Assembly (NCBI RefSeq): GCF_018336155.1
Contig: NZ_JAGYHF010000017.1
Location: forward strand, 27,639-91,638
Origin: Pseudomonas rustica
GTDB taxonomy: Bacteria > Pseudomonadota > Gammaproteobacteria > Pseudomonadales > Pseudomonadaceae
DNA length: 64,000 nucleotides
Reading direction: 5' to 3'
Part shown: piece after piece, positions 20,414 to 28,890 of the stretch
Position numbering within the stretch: position 1 is the stretch's first letter
Layout: every line of letters begins with the position of its first letter
Program-made: the position numbers and the translations under genes
The notes under the pieces: model-generated
Databases searched by the model: none
What the model was told of the DNA's origin: nothing
Seen by the model: only the letters and a program-made list of their open reading frames with translations

Positions 20414-21169
20414 ATGAATCTGCCTCCCCGTCAGCAGCAAATCCTCGAGCTGGTTCGCGAACGCGGCTATGTGAGCATCGAGGAAATGGCCACGCTGTTC
20501 GTTGTTACCCCGCAAACCATCCGCCGCGACATCAATCAGCTCGCGGAAGCCAATTTGCTCCGTCGCTACCATGGCGGCGCGGCCTACGATTCCAGTGTTG
20601 AAAACACTGCCTATGCGATGCGCGCCGATCAGATGCGCGATGAAAAACAACGCATCGGTGAAGCCATCGCCGCACAAATCCCCGATCACGCCTCGCTGTT
20701 CATCAACATCGGTACCACCACCGAATCGATTGCCCGTGCCCTGCTCAATCACAACCATCTGAAGATCATCACCAATAACTTGCACGTGGCGTCGATGCTC
20801 AGTGCCAAGGATGATTTTGATGTGCTGCTGACCGGTGGCAATGTGCGTCGTGACGGCGGGGTTGTGGGTCAGGCGAGTGTGGATTTCATCAATCAGTTCA
20901 AGGTTGATTTCGCGCTGGTCGGGATTAGCGGGATTGATGAAGACGGCAGCTTGCTGGACTTTGATTATCAGGAAGTGCGGGTTTCCCAGGCGATTATTGC
21001 CAATGCTCGGCAGGTGATTCTGGCGGCGGATTCGAGCAAGTTTGGGCGTAATGCGATGATTCGTCTTGGCCCGATCAGTCTGATTGATTGTTTGGTGACC
21101 GATCAGCAGCCTGTGCCGGCGTTGGCGCAGTTGTTGAGTCAGCACAAGATTCGGCTGGAAGTCGTTTAA
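20414..21169 (+). CDS. glpR: Glycerol-3-phosphate regulon repressor (DeoR family)
   Basis: A 251-residue repressor. The N-terminal DeoR helix-turn-helix (RQQQILELVRERGYVSIEEM, then TPQTIRRDIN) is followed by the sugar-phosphate sensor domain with FINIGTTTESIA and LTGGNVRRDGGVVG. It binds operators in front of glpF and glpD and is released by glycerol-3-phosphate. It lies between glpK and glpD, as usual in Pseudomonas. GGAAG lies just ahead of the start. Confidence 0.96.
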   Translation: MNLPPRQQQILELVRERGYVSIEEMATLFVVTPQTIRRDINQLAEANLLRRYHGGAAYDSSVENTAYAMRADQMRDEKQRIGEAIAAQIPDHASLFINIGTTTESIARALLNHNHLKIITNNLHVASMLSAKDDFDVLLTGGNVRRDGGVVGQASVDFINQFKVDFALVGISGIDEDGSLLDFDYQEVRVSQAIIANARQVILAADSSKFGRNAMIRLGPISLIDCLVTDQQPVPALAQLLSQHKIRLEVV

Positions 21170-21174
21170 CCCCC

Positions 21175-21256
21175 AAGATCAAAAGATCGCAGCCTTCGGC
21201 AGCTCCTACAGGTCAAGTGAACCCATGTAGGAGCTGCCGAAGGCTGCGATCTTTTG
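21175..21256. repeat. REP pair (REPIN) between glpR and glpD
   Basis: Two inverted copies of the main REP unit, TAGGAGCTGCCGAAGGCTGC with GATCTTTTG tail, separated by about 20 bases. Same unit recurs at least eight more times in the window. Confidence 0.9.
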
Positions 21257-21261
21257 CTTTT

Positions 21262-21271
21262 AATGTTCGAA
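21262..21271 (+). promoter_or_regulatory. glpD: GlpR-type half-site, first of three before glpD
   Basis: AATGTTCGAA fits the E. coli GlpR half-site WATKYTCGWW at every position. It lies 143 bases before the glpD start. Confidence 0.55.
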
Positions 21272-21345
21272 AATTTTCCTTTCTCTGCCCTTCGATGAGT
21301 TTTTTCAATCGAAGTCGACTGGCTGTGCGCGTCTTTATCGGCTAC

Positions 21346-21375
21346 CATTTTCGCAAATGAACATTCATGTTCGAT
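21346..21375 (+). promoter_or_regulatory. glpD: GlpR-type half-sites at the glpD promoter
   Basis: CATTTTCGCA (21346-21355) and CATGTTCGAT (21366-21375) are 20 bases apart and each differs slightly from WATKYTCGWW. Their helical spacing (two turns) suits cooperative GlpR binding just ahead of the glpD start. Confidence 0.5.
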
Positions 21376-21413
21376 TTCCAATATAGAAAATCAAAAGAGC
21401 CTGAGGCCAGCCG

Positions 21414-22955
21414 ATGTCCACATCTACCTTGCGTACGCCCCCTATCTCCGAGATCTACGACCTCGCCGTTATCGGCGGCGGGATCAATGGGGTGGGGATC
21501 GCAGCGGATGCCGCCGGTCGCGGTCTCTCGGTGTTCCTTTGCGAAAAGGACGACCTCGCCAGCCACACTTCGTCGGCCAGCAGCAAGCTGATCCACGGTG
21601 GCCTGCGCTACCTCGAACATTACGAATTCCGCCTGGTGCGCGAAGCACTGGCCGAGCGCGAAGTGCTGCTGGCCAAAGCCCCGCACATCGTCAAGCCGAT
21701 GCGCTTCGTGCTACCGCACCGTCCGCACCTGCGCCCGGCGTGGATGATTCGTGCCGGCCTGTTCCTGTATGACAACCTCGGCAAGCGCGAAAAACTGCCA
21801 GGTTCGAAAAGCCTCAAGTTCGGCGCCGACAGCGCGCTGAAAAGCGAAATCAAGAAAGGCTTCGAATACTCCGATTGCTGGGTCGACGACGCTCGCCTCG
21901 TGGTACTCAACGCCATGGCCGCCCGCGAAAAAGGCGCCCACGTACACACCCAGACCCGTTGCGTCAGCGCCCGTCGCGCCAAAGGTTTGTGGCACCTGAA
22001 CCTGGAACGCGCCGACGGCAGCCTGTTTTCGATCACCGCCAAAGCGCTGGTGAACGCCGCCGGCCCGTGGGTTGCCAAGTTCATTCGTGACGATCTGAAG
22101 ATGGAATCGCCGTACGGCATCCGTCTGATTCAAGGCAGCCACATCATCGTGCCGAAACTGTACGAAGGCGATCACGCGCACATCCTGCAAAACGAAGATC
22201 AGCGCATCGTCTTCACCATTCCATACTTGAACAACCACTTCACCCTGATCGGCACCACCGACCGTGAATACACCGGCGACCCGGCGAAAGTGGCGATTAC
22301 CGACGGCGAAACCGATTACCTGCTGAAAGTGGTCAACGCTCACTTCAAGAAACAAGTCAGCCGCGAAGACATCCAGCACAGCTACTCAGGCGTGCGTCCA
22401 CTGTGCAACGACGAATCCGACAACCCGTCGGCGGTCACCCGCGATTACACCTTGGCGCTGTCCGGCAGCACTGAAGAAGCGCCGCTTCTGTCGGTGTTCG
22501 GCGGCAAGCTGACCACCTACCGCAAACTCGCCGAATCGGCGATGGCGCAACTGATGCCGTTCTTCACCCAGATGCGCCCGAGCTGGACGGCCACCGCCAC
22601 CCTGCCCGGCGGCGAAGACATGACCACGCCGCAAGCCTTGAGCGCGCTGATTCGCGACAAGTACGACTTTGTGCCGACCGAGATCGCGCGTCGCTGGTCG
22701 ACCACGTACGGCAGCCGCACCTGGCGCATGCTCGAGGGCGTTGAAACCCTCGCCGACATGGGCGAACACATTGGCGGCGGGCTCTACACCCGTGAAGTCG
22801 ATTACCTGTGCAGCGAAGAGTGGGCGACCTCGGCGCATGACATTCTGTGGCGTCGTAGCAAGCTGGGCTTGTTTACCACTCCGGCGGAGCAGGAGAAGCT
22901 TGCCGCGTATCTGGGTAAGGTTGAGCAGAACCGTAGCAAGATTGAAGCGGCGTGA
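21414..22955 (+). CDS. glpD: Aerobic glycerol-3-phosphate dehydrogenase
   Basis: A membrane-associated FAD enzyme of 513 residues that oxidises glycerol-3-phosphate to dihydroxyacetone phosphate and reduces quinone. The FAD-binding Rossmann motif DLAVIGGGINGVGIAADAAG is at residues 16-35, and SSASSKLIHGGLRYLEHYEF and FGGKLTTYRKLAE are typical of the family. It completes the glpF-K-R-D set and has its own promoter with GlpR-like sites, followed by a terminator. Confidence 0.97.
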   Translation: MSTSTLRTPPISEIYDLAVIGGGINGVGIAADAAGRGLSVFLCEKDDLASHTSSASSKLIHGGLRYLEHYEFRLVREALAEREVLLAKAPHIVKPMRFVLPHRPHLRPAWMIRAGLFLYDNLGKREKLPGSKSLKFGADSALKSEIKKGFEYSDCWVDDARLVVLNAMAAREKGAHVHTQTRCVSARRAKGLWHLNLERADGSLFSITAKALVNAAGPWVAKFIRDDLKMESPYGIRLIQGSHIIVPKLYEGDHAHILQNEDQRIVFTIPYLNNHFTLIGTTDREYTGDPAKVAITDGETDYLLKVVNAHFKKQVSREDIQHSYSGVRPLCNDESDNPSAVTRDYTLALSGSTEEAPLLSVFGGKLTTYRKLAESAMAQLMPFFTQMRPSWTATATLPGGEDMTTPQALSALIRDKYDFVPTEIARRWSTTYGSRTWRMLEGVETLADMGEHIGGGLYTREVDYLCSEEWATSAHDILWRRSKLGLFTTPAEQEKLAAYLGKVEQNRSKIEAA

Positions 22956-22970
22956 TTTGAACATTGGTTA

Positions 22971-23012
22971 AACAAAAAGCCCCTGAATCGTAAGGTTCAG
23001 GGGCTTTTTGTT
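22971..23012. terminator. Rho-independent terminator after glpD
   Basis: A 17-bp stem (AACAAAAAGCCCCTGAA and its complement) with an 8-base loop, T-rich on both outer sides. Confidence 0.93.
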
Positions 23013-23049
23013 TTGTGGGTTCTGCAAAATCTGGTTGGGTCAGTTGGAT

Positions 23050-23220
23050 CTTTTCCCCCTCACCCCAGCCCTCTCCCCCAAGGGGTAGAGGGGGAAGGGA
23101 GCCGATCCTCATGGGCTTCAAAATCTAAGTTCGACTCGGTATCTCACGTCGGCGTAACTCGACCATCCACTGCGGTCAGTCCCCTCTCCCTCCGGGAGAG
23201 GGCTAGGGTGAGGGGCTCCT
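23050..23220. repeat. Palindromic repeats of the CCCTCTCCCGGAGGGAGAGG family
   Basis: A diverged copy at about 23055-23098 (CACCCCAGCCCTCTCCCCCA, then GGGTAGAGGGGG) and an inverted copy at about 23109-23216. The second copy, read on the minus strand, matches the unit at 63832-63930, including its flank ACGCCGACGT...ACCGAG. Non-coding. Confidence 0.8.
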
Positions 23221-23225
23221 GACTG

Positions 23226-23270
23226 TTCGGTTTTCCGAACGAGACTCCCCGGTCAATTCGGTAAACCGGA
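23226..23270. promoter_or_regulatory. Two AauR-type inverted repeats upstream of aatJ
   Basis: TTCGGTTTTCCGAA (23226-23239) is an exact match to TTCGGNNNNCCGAA, the AauR site I recall from P. putida. TTCGGTAAACCGGA (23257-23270) matches with one change. They lie about 80-120 bases before the sigma-54 promoter, the usual place for an enhancer-binding activator. Confidence 0.75.
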
Positions 23271-23346
23271 TCACTCCTCACAAAAAAATCCGCCATAAAA
23301 CTTTAATCTCCTTATAAATCATAACCTTAACCAATCCAGACTGGTC

Positions 23347-23362
23347 TGGCACGAGTCATGCT
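23347..23362 (+). promoter_or_regulatory. Sigma-54 promoter of the aat/glt operon
   Basis: TGGCACGAGTCATGCT has GG and GC separated by 10 bases and matches TGGCACGN4TTGCW except for one base (A for T). Transcription should start near 23373, about 105 bases before the gene. Confidence 0.78.
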
Positions 23363-23478
23363 CTACACTCTCTCGACGAATGCCTGTTGTGCCAACACTT
23401 CAGGAGCCGTCAGGCATTCGAAGCACAAAAGGGCCGACGAACTGGCTCCATAAAAAAAACAATGTCGAGGAAAATTTG

Positions 23479-24405
23479 ATGCGCATCGTTCCCCATATCC
23501 TGGGCGCAGCCATTGCTGCCGCTCTGATCAGCACGCCAGTTTTCGCCGCCGAACTCACCGGCACCCTGAAGAAAATCAACGATTCGGGCACCATCACGCT
23601 CGCTCACCGCGACAGCTCCATTCCGTTTTCCTACATTGCAGATGCTTCCGGCAAACCAGTGGGCTACTCCCACGACATTCAGGTGGCTATCGTTGAAGCC
23701 CTGAAAAAAGACCTGAACAAGCCCGATCTGCAGGTCAAATACAACCTGGTGACCTCGCAAACCCGTATCCCGCTGATCCAGAACGGCACCGCGGATATCG
23801 AGTGTGGCTCGACCACCAACAACGCCGAACGCGCCCAGCAAGTCGACTTCACCGTCAACATCTTCGAAATCGGCACCCGTCTGCTGGTCAAGAAAGACAA
23901 GGATGGCAAGCCGTCCTACGCTGACTTCGCCGACCTCAAAGGCAAAAACGTCGTGACCACCGCGGGCACCACGTCCGAGCGCATCATCAAAGCGATGAAC
24001 GCCGACAAGCAGATGGGCATGAACATCATCTCCGCCAAAGACCACGGCGAATCCTTCAACATGCTGGAAAGCGGCCGCGCCGTTGCCTTCATGATGGACG
24101 ACGCTTTGCTGGCCGGCGAAGAAGCCAAGGCCAAGAAGCCGAACGACTGGATCATCACCGGTACTCCACAGTCCTTCGAAGCCTATGCGTGCATGGTTCG
24201 TAAAGACGACCCGGCCTTCAAGAAAGCCGTCGATGACGCCATCGTGGGTCTGTACAAGTCTGGCGAGATCAACAAGATCTACAGCAAGTGGTTCGAGAGC
24301 CCGATCCCACCAAAAGGCCTGAACCTCAACTTCCCGATGAGCGACAAGGTAAAAGGTCTGATCGCCACCCCGAGCGACAAGCCGGCGCCTGACGTAAAAA
24401 TCTGA
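23479..24405 (+). CDS. gltI: Glutamate/aspartate periplasmic binding protein
   Basis: A 308-residue solute-binding protein (AatJ in P. aeruginosa). A signal peptide ends at AALISTPVFAAE. The family-3 fold follows, with DSGTITLAHRDSSIPFSYI, the ligand-site segment IECGSTTNNAERA (arginine for the alpha-carboxylate) and VVTTAGTTSE. The start MRIVPHILG gives a normal signal peptide; a longer frame does not. It is first in the transporter operon, behind a sigma-54 promoter and AauR sites, and is followed by a hairpin that may keep it more abundant than the membrane subunits. Confidence 0.95.
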   Translation: MRIVPHILGAAIAAALISTPVFAAELTGTLKKINDSGTITLAHRDSSIPFSYIADASGKPVGYSHDIQVAIVEALKKDLNKPDLQVKYNLVTSQTRIPLIQNGTADIECGSTTNNAERAQQVDFTVNIFEIGTRLLVKKDKDGKPSYADFADLKGKNVVTTAGTTSERIIKAMNADKQMGMNIISAKDHGESFNMLESGRAVAFMMDDALLAGEEAKAKKPNDWIITGTPQSFEAYACMVRKDDPAFKKAVDDAIVGLYKSGEINKIYSKWFESPIPPKGLNLNFPMSDKVKGLIATPSDKPAPDVKI

Positions 24406-24424
24406 TTCCTGACTAACCTTATCT

Positions 24425-24449
24425 CCTGAGGGAGCCACTCTCCCTCAGG
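24425..24449 (+). other. Intercistronic hairpin after gltI
   Basis: A perfect 10-bp stem CCTGAGGGAG/CTCCCTCAGG with a 5-base loop and no T tract. Such hairpins commonly stabilise the mRNA of the binding-protein gene rather than end transcription. Confidence 0.7.
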
Positions 24450-24598
24450 CGTCTGTTACTACCTGCTGGCTGTACTGTGGAACACTCGACCTGGCGGTTT
24501 TCGAGCCGATCGCGTGTGCCCGGCGTTCAACGTCGGACGGGAAAGGATTTTCCCCGAGCGGGTGCTTGTACATCGATCGATCTCGAGGGGAGACCCTA

Positions 24599-25345
24599 AT
24601 GAATTACAACTGGGACTGGGGCGTGTTCTTCAAGTCCACCGGCGTCGGCAGCGAGACTTATCTCGACTGGTACGTCACCGGTTTGGGCTGGACCATTGCC
24701 ATTGCCATCGTGGCATGGATCATCGCCTTGCTGCTGGGCTCCATTCTGGGGGTCATGCGCACTGTGCCAAACCGCATCGTATCGGGCATCGCGACCTGCT
24801 ACGTGGAACTGTTTCGTAATGTGCCGCTGCTGGTTCAGCTGTTCATCTGGTACTTCCTGGTGCCCGACCTGCTGCCGCAAAACCTGCAGGACTGGTACAA
24901 ACAAGACCTCAACCCGACCACCTCGGCTTACCTGAGCGTTGTCGTGTGCCTGGGCTTGTTCACCGCTGCGCGTGTTTGCGAGCAAGTGCGTACCGGTATT
25001 CAGGCGCTGCCACGCGGCCAGGAATCCGCCGCGCGTGCCATGGGTTTCAAGCTGCCGCAGATCTACTGGAACGTGCTGCTGCCCCAGGCCTACCGCATCA
25101 TCATTCCGCCGCTTACCTCGGAATTCCTCAACGTCTTCAAGAACTCCTCCGTGGCGTCCTTGATCGGTTTGATGGAATTGCTGGCACAAACCAAACAGAC
25201 CGCCGAATTTTCGGCCAACCTGTTTGAAGCCTTCACCCTGGCCACGCTGATTTACTTCACCCTGAACATGAGCCTGATGCTGCTGATGCGCGTGGTCGAG
25301 AAGAAAGTCGCGGTGCCTGGCCTGATCTCCGTGGGGGGCAAATAA
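24599..25345 (+). CDS. gltJ: Glutamate/aspartate ABC permease GltJ
   Basis: A 248-residue inner-membrane subunit (AatQ). Several membrane helices are present and the EAA loop is seen in ARAMGFKLPQIYWNVLLPQA. VELFRNVPLLVQLFIWYF is typical of the polar amino-acid permease group. The start MNYNWDWGVFF is chosen because GAGGGGAG precedes it closely; an upstream ATG at 24566 lacks one. The stop overlaps gltK by one base (TAATG). Confidence 0.95.
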   Translation: MNYNWDWGVFFKSTGVGSETYLDWYVTGLGWTIAIAIVAWIIALLLGSILGVMRTVPNRIVSGIATCYVELFRNVPLLVQLFIWYFLVPDLLPQNLQDWYKQDLNPTTSAYLSVVVCLGLFTAARVCEQVRTGIQALPRGQESAARAMGFKLPQIYWNVLLPQAYRIIIPPLTSEFLNVFKNSSVASLIGLMELLAQTKQTAEFSANLFEAFTLATLIYFTLNMSLMLLMRVVEKKVAVPGLISVGGK

Positions 25346-26016
25346 TGGACTTCGATTTCAGCGGCATCATCCCCGCTATCCCGGGCCTGTGGAACGGCAT
25401 GGTGATGACCTTGCAGTTGATGGTCATGGGCGTGGTCGGCGGCATCGTGCTCGGCACGATCCTGGCGCTGATGCGCCTGTCGTCGAGCAAACTGTTGTCA
25501 CGCGTGGCCGGCGCTTATGTGAACTACTTCCGTTCGATCCCGCTGCTGCTGGTGATCACCTGGTTCTACCTGGCGGTGCCGTTCGTGCTGCGCTGGATTA
25601 CCGGTGAAGACACGCCGATCGGCGCGTTCACCTCCTGCGTCGTGGCCTTCATGATGTTCGAAGCCGCGTACTTCTGCGAAATCGTCCGCGCCGGTGTGCA
25701 GTCGATCCCCAAAGGTCAGATGGCCGCTGCACAGGCGATGGGCATGACCTATGGCCAGACCATGCGTCTGATCATCCTGCCTCAGGCGTTCCGCAAGATG
25801 ACGCCGTTGCTGCTGCAACAGTCGATCATCCTGTTCCAGGACACCTCGCTGGTTTACACCGTGGGTCTGGTGGACTTCCTCAACTCCGCCCGCTCCAGCG
25901 GCGACATCATTGGCCGTTCCAACGAGTTCCTGATCTTCGCCGGTGTCGTCTACTTCATCATCAGCTTTTCCGCCTCGCTGCTGGTCAAGCGTCTGCAAAA
26001 AAGGTTCGCCGTATGA
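25345..26016 (+). CDS. gltK: Glutamate/aspartate ABC permease GltK
   Basis: A 223-residue inner-membrane subunit (AatM) that pairs with GltJ to form the channel. The N-terminal helix is followed by YVNYFRSIPLLLVITWFYL and the EAA loop AAQAMGMTYGQTMRLIILPQA that contacts the ATPase. It is coupled to its neighbours: TAATG with gltJ and ATGA with gltL. Confidence 0.95.
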   Translation: MDFDFSGIIPAIPGLWNGMVMTLQLMVMGVVGGIVLGTILALMRLSSSKLLSRVAGAYVNYFRSIPLLLVITWFYLAVPFVLRWITGEDTPIGAFTSCVVAFMMFEAAYFCEIVRAGVQSIPKGQMAAAQAMGMTYGQTMRLIILPQAFRKMTPLLLQQSIILFQDTSLVYTVGLVDFLNSARSSGDIIGRSNEFLIFAGVVYFIISFSASLLVKRLQKRFAV

Positions 26017-26747
26017 TCTCTATCAAGAACATCAACAAGTGGTATGGGGACTTCCAGGTACTGACGGATTGCAGCACCGAGGTCAAAAAAGGCGAAGTGA
26101 TCGTGGTCTGCGGCCCGTCCGGTTCGGGTAAATCGACCCTGATCAAATGCGTCAACGCGCTGGAGCCGTTCCAGAAAGGCGACGTTGTGGTTGACGGTAC
26201 GTCGATTGCCGATCCGAAGACCAACCTGCCGAAACTGCGTTCGCGCGTCGGCATGGTGTTCCAGCATTTCGAACTGTTTCCGCACCTGACCATCACCGAA
26301 AACCTGACCATCGCGCAGATCAAGGTGTTGGGCCGCAGCAAGGAAGAGGCGACCAAAAAAGGTCTGCAGCTGCTCGATCGCGTGGGTTTGTCGGCGCACG
26401 CGCACAAGCATCCGGGGCAACTGTCCGGTGGTCAGCAACAGCGTGTGGCAATTGCCCGCGCGCTGGCGATGGATCCGATCGTCATGCTGTTCGACGAACC
26501 TACTTCGGCGCTCGACCCGGAGATGGTTAACGAAGTGCTCGACGTGATGGTGCAACTGGCCCACGAAGGCATGACTATGATGTGCGTAACCCACGAAATG
26601 GGTTTTGCGCGCAAAGTGGCCGATCGCGTGATTTTCATGGATGCCGGCAAGATCATCGAAGACTGCCCGAAAGAGGAGTTCTTCGGCGACATCAAAGCCC
26701 GCTCCGAACGCGCGCAGCACTTCCTCGAGAAAATCCTGCAGCACTAA
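26013..26747 (+). CDS. gltL: Glutamate/aspartate ABC ATPase GltL
   Basis: A 244-residue ATPase (AatP). Walker A is GPSGSGKST, the signature LSGGQQQRVAIARAL, Walker B VMLFDEP, and the H-loop VTHEMGFA. Length and motifs fit the polar amino-acid importers. It is last in the four-gene operon; a large repeat follows before the sensor kinase gene. Confidence 0.96.
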   Translation: MISIKNINKWYGDFQVLTDCSTEVKKGEVIVVCGPSGSGKSTLIKCVNALEPFQKGDVVVDGTSIADPKTNLPKLRSRVGMVFQHFELFPHLTITENLTIAQIKVLGRSKEEATKKGLQLLDRVGLSAHAHKHPGQLSGGQQQRVAIARALAMDPIVMLFDEPTSALDPEMVNEVLDVMVQLAHEGMTMMCVTHEMGFARKVADRVIFMDAGKIIEDCPKEEFFGDIKARSERAQHFLEKILQH

Positions 26748-26802
26748 AAGCAACACACCCGCACCCTGTCTGTGGGGTGCGGGCTGCCTGACAATGAGAT
26801 CC

Positions 26803-26928
26803 CCTGTGGCGAGGGGATTTATCCCCGATGGGCTGCGAAGCGGCCCCAGCAGTTCAAAGTCAAACCGCATGCAAGGGTTTGACGACTGCTGCGCAGCCGA
26901 TCGGGGATAAATCCCCTCGCCACAGAGT
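26803..26928. repeat. Large imperfect inverted repeat, GGATAAATCCCC type
   Basis: Arms TGTGGCGAGGGGATTTATCC (26806 onwards) and its complement ending CCTCGCCACA enclose a second inner pair, GCTGCGAAGCGGCC and CTGCTGCGCAGCC. The whole can form a long hairpin between gltL and aauS. A relative lies at 57570-57702. Confidence 0.85.
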
Positions 26929-26988
26929 CCACCTCCAAACCAGCGGTGATTCACAAACAAGTGTTGTGGTTGACCCAAGGCATCTGTG

Positions 26989-28890
26989 ATGAAATGCGAC
27001 CCCAATCTCTATCGCGCCGCGCCGCCATCACTTGCCGTGAAGCCCCGTCTGATTCGTCATTTGTTCCTACCACCGCTGATCATCATTTTGATGATCGGGT
27101 TGGGTTACGCCGGGTTCTGGGTCAGTGAGCACTTTGGCATTCGCAACCTCAGCGAAAACGGCCAGCGCCAGCTCGAACTGAACGCCCGCGCGGTCGAAAG
27201 CGAGATCAGCAAATACACCTACCTGCCCAGCCTGCTGGAACTCGAAACCAGTGTGTCGCGGCTGCTGGCCGACCCGACCACGGAACACCGGCAAACGGTC
27301 AACGCTTACCTTGAAGGCCTGAACCGACGCAGTCGCAGTCGGGCCATCTACGTCATGGACACCACCGGCCGCGTCATGGCCACCAGCAACTGGCGCGATG
27401 TCGACAGTTATCTCGGTGAAGACCTGTCCTTCCGTGCCTATTTCCAGAAAGCCGTGCGCGGTGAACCCGGGCGTTTCTACGGCATCGGCAGCACCAACGG
27501 CGAACCCGGTTACTACCTCGCCCACGGCCTCGAAGAGCACGGCAAGATCATCGGCGTCGCCGTGGTCAAAGTGCGTCTGGAAGCCATGGAAGAACGCTGG
27601 CAGCGCGCGCGTCTCGAAGCGTTTGTCAGCGATGAAAACGGCATCATCATTCTTTCCAGCGATCCGGCACGCCGGCTCAAATCAGTGATTCCGCTGAGCG
27701 AGGAAACCAAAGAAAAACTCGCCCGCAGCCTGCAGTACTACTGGTTCCCGCTAATCGAACTACAACCGCTGGCCCGCGAAACATTGGCCGAAGGCGTGGA
27801 AAAACTCACCTTCCCGGCCAACAGCGAAGTGCAGTCAGGCGAGGACGACATCAGCTACCTGGCGCAGACCCGGCCATTGAGCGACACGCCGTGGAATTTC
27901 ACCCTGCTCACGCCGTTGCAGGACTTGCGCCGCGAGGCGATCAACCAAGGCATTCTCGTCGCCGTGGCGTTCGCACTGGTCGCCTTCCTGCTGATCGCCT
28001 GGAACGAGCGGCGCAAAGTGATCGCCACCCGCCTCGCCGCCCGCGAAGCCTTGCAGGAAGCCAATAATCAACTGGAGCGTCGGATTACCGAACGCACCAC
28101 CGACCTGCGCGCCAGCAACGAGCGCTTGAAGAGTCAGATCCGCGAACGCCGTCAAGCCGAAGAGACCTTGCGCCGCGCGCAGGATGAACTGGTGCAGGCC
28201 GGTAAACTCGCCGCCATCGGCCAGATGTCGACCAGCATTGCCCACGAATTGAATCAGCCACTGGCCGCGATGCGCACGCTCTCGGGCAACACCGTACGTT
28301 TTCTGGAACGCGGTCAGCTCGACGTCGCCAGCACCAACCTCAAGACCATCAATGACCTGATCGACCGCATGGGCCGAATCACCGCGAGCCTGCGCTCGTT
28401 CGCCCGCCGGGGTGACAATCAGGGTCAGGCCAGTCTCGGCAAAGCCGTGGACGCCGCACTGCAATTGCTCGGCGCGCGTGTTGAACATGCGGCGCTGCAA
28501 ATCCATCGGCAGTTCATCGATGTGCAAGTGCAGATCGACCAGACTCGCCTCGAACAGATTCTGGTCAATCTGGTCGGCAACGCCCTCGATGCGATGCAGG
28601 CGCAACCGCAGCCCGAACTGTGGCTGGAGGGCGAAGAATTCAACGGCAAATATCGCCTGCGCGTGCGCGACAACGGTCACGGCATCGACGCCGAAGCGCG
28701 CAAGCATCTGTTCGAACCGTTCTTCACCACCAAACCCGGCGAACAAGGCCTGGGTCTGGGCCTGACGCTTTCCGCCAGCCTCGCCGCTGCCACCGGCGGT
28801 CATCTGGGTGTCGAACACCCGGGCGGCGGCGGAACCACCTTCGTCCTCAGTTTACCGTTGGTAAGCCCTACTCCCGCCGAGCCAATATGA
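26989..28890 (+). CDS. aauS: Acidic amino-acid sensor histidine kinase AauS (DctB-like)
   Basis: A 633-residue membrane sensor. One helix near residues 24-46, a periplasmic double-Cache sensor region to about 315, and a second helix at about 322-340 (ILVAVAFALVAFLLIAW). A coiled coil then leads to HisKA with the phosphorylated His419 (IAHELNQPLAAM) and HATPase (NLVGNALDAM, DNGHGI, GLGLGLTLS). It overlaps aauR by ATGA and follows the transporter genes it controls. AauSR is known to sense glutamate/aspartate in P. putida and P. aeruginosa; assignment here rests on context. Confidence 0.88.
   Translation: MKCDPNLYRAAPPSLAVKPRLIRHLFLPPLIIILMIGLGYAGFWVSEHFGIRNLSENGQRQLELNARAVESEISKYTYLPSLLELETSVSRLLADPTTEHRQTVNAYLEGLNRRSRSRAIYVMDTTGRVMATSNWRDVDSYLGEDLSFRAYFQKAVRGEPGRFYGIGSTNGEPGYYLAHGLEEHGKIIGVAVVKVRLEAMEERWQRARLEAFVSDENGIIILSSDPARRLKSVIPLSEETKEKLARSLQYYWFPLIELQPLARETLAEGVEKLTFPANSEVQSGEDDISYLAQTRPLSDTPWNFTLLTPLQDLRREAINQGILVAVAFALVAFLLIAWNERRKVIATRLAAREALQEANNQLERRITERTTDLRASNERLKSQIRERRQAEETLRRAQDELVQAGKLAAIGQMSTSIAHELNQPLAAMRTLSGNTVRFLERGQLDVASTNLKTINDLIDRMGRITASLRSFARRGDNQGQASLGKAVDAALQLLGARVEHAALQIHRQFIDVQVQIDQTRLEQILVNLVGNALDAMQAQPQPELWLEGEEFNGKYRLRVRDNGHGIDAEARKHLFEPFFTTKPGEQGLGLGLTLSASLAAATGGHLGVEHPGGGGTTFVLSLPLVSPTPAEPI

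Noticed and set aside
22873..23121. 82-codon minus-strand frame over the glpD terminator
   Set aside because: It crosses the terminator and a palindromic repeat, so it is not a gene.
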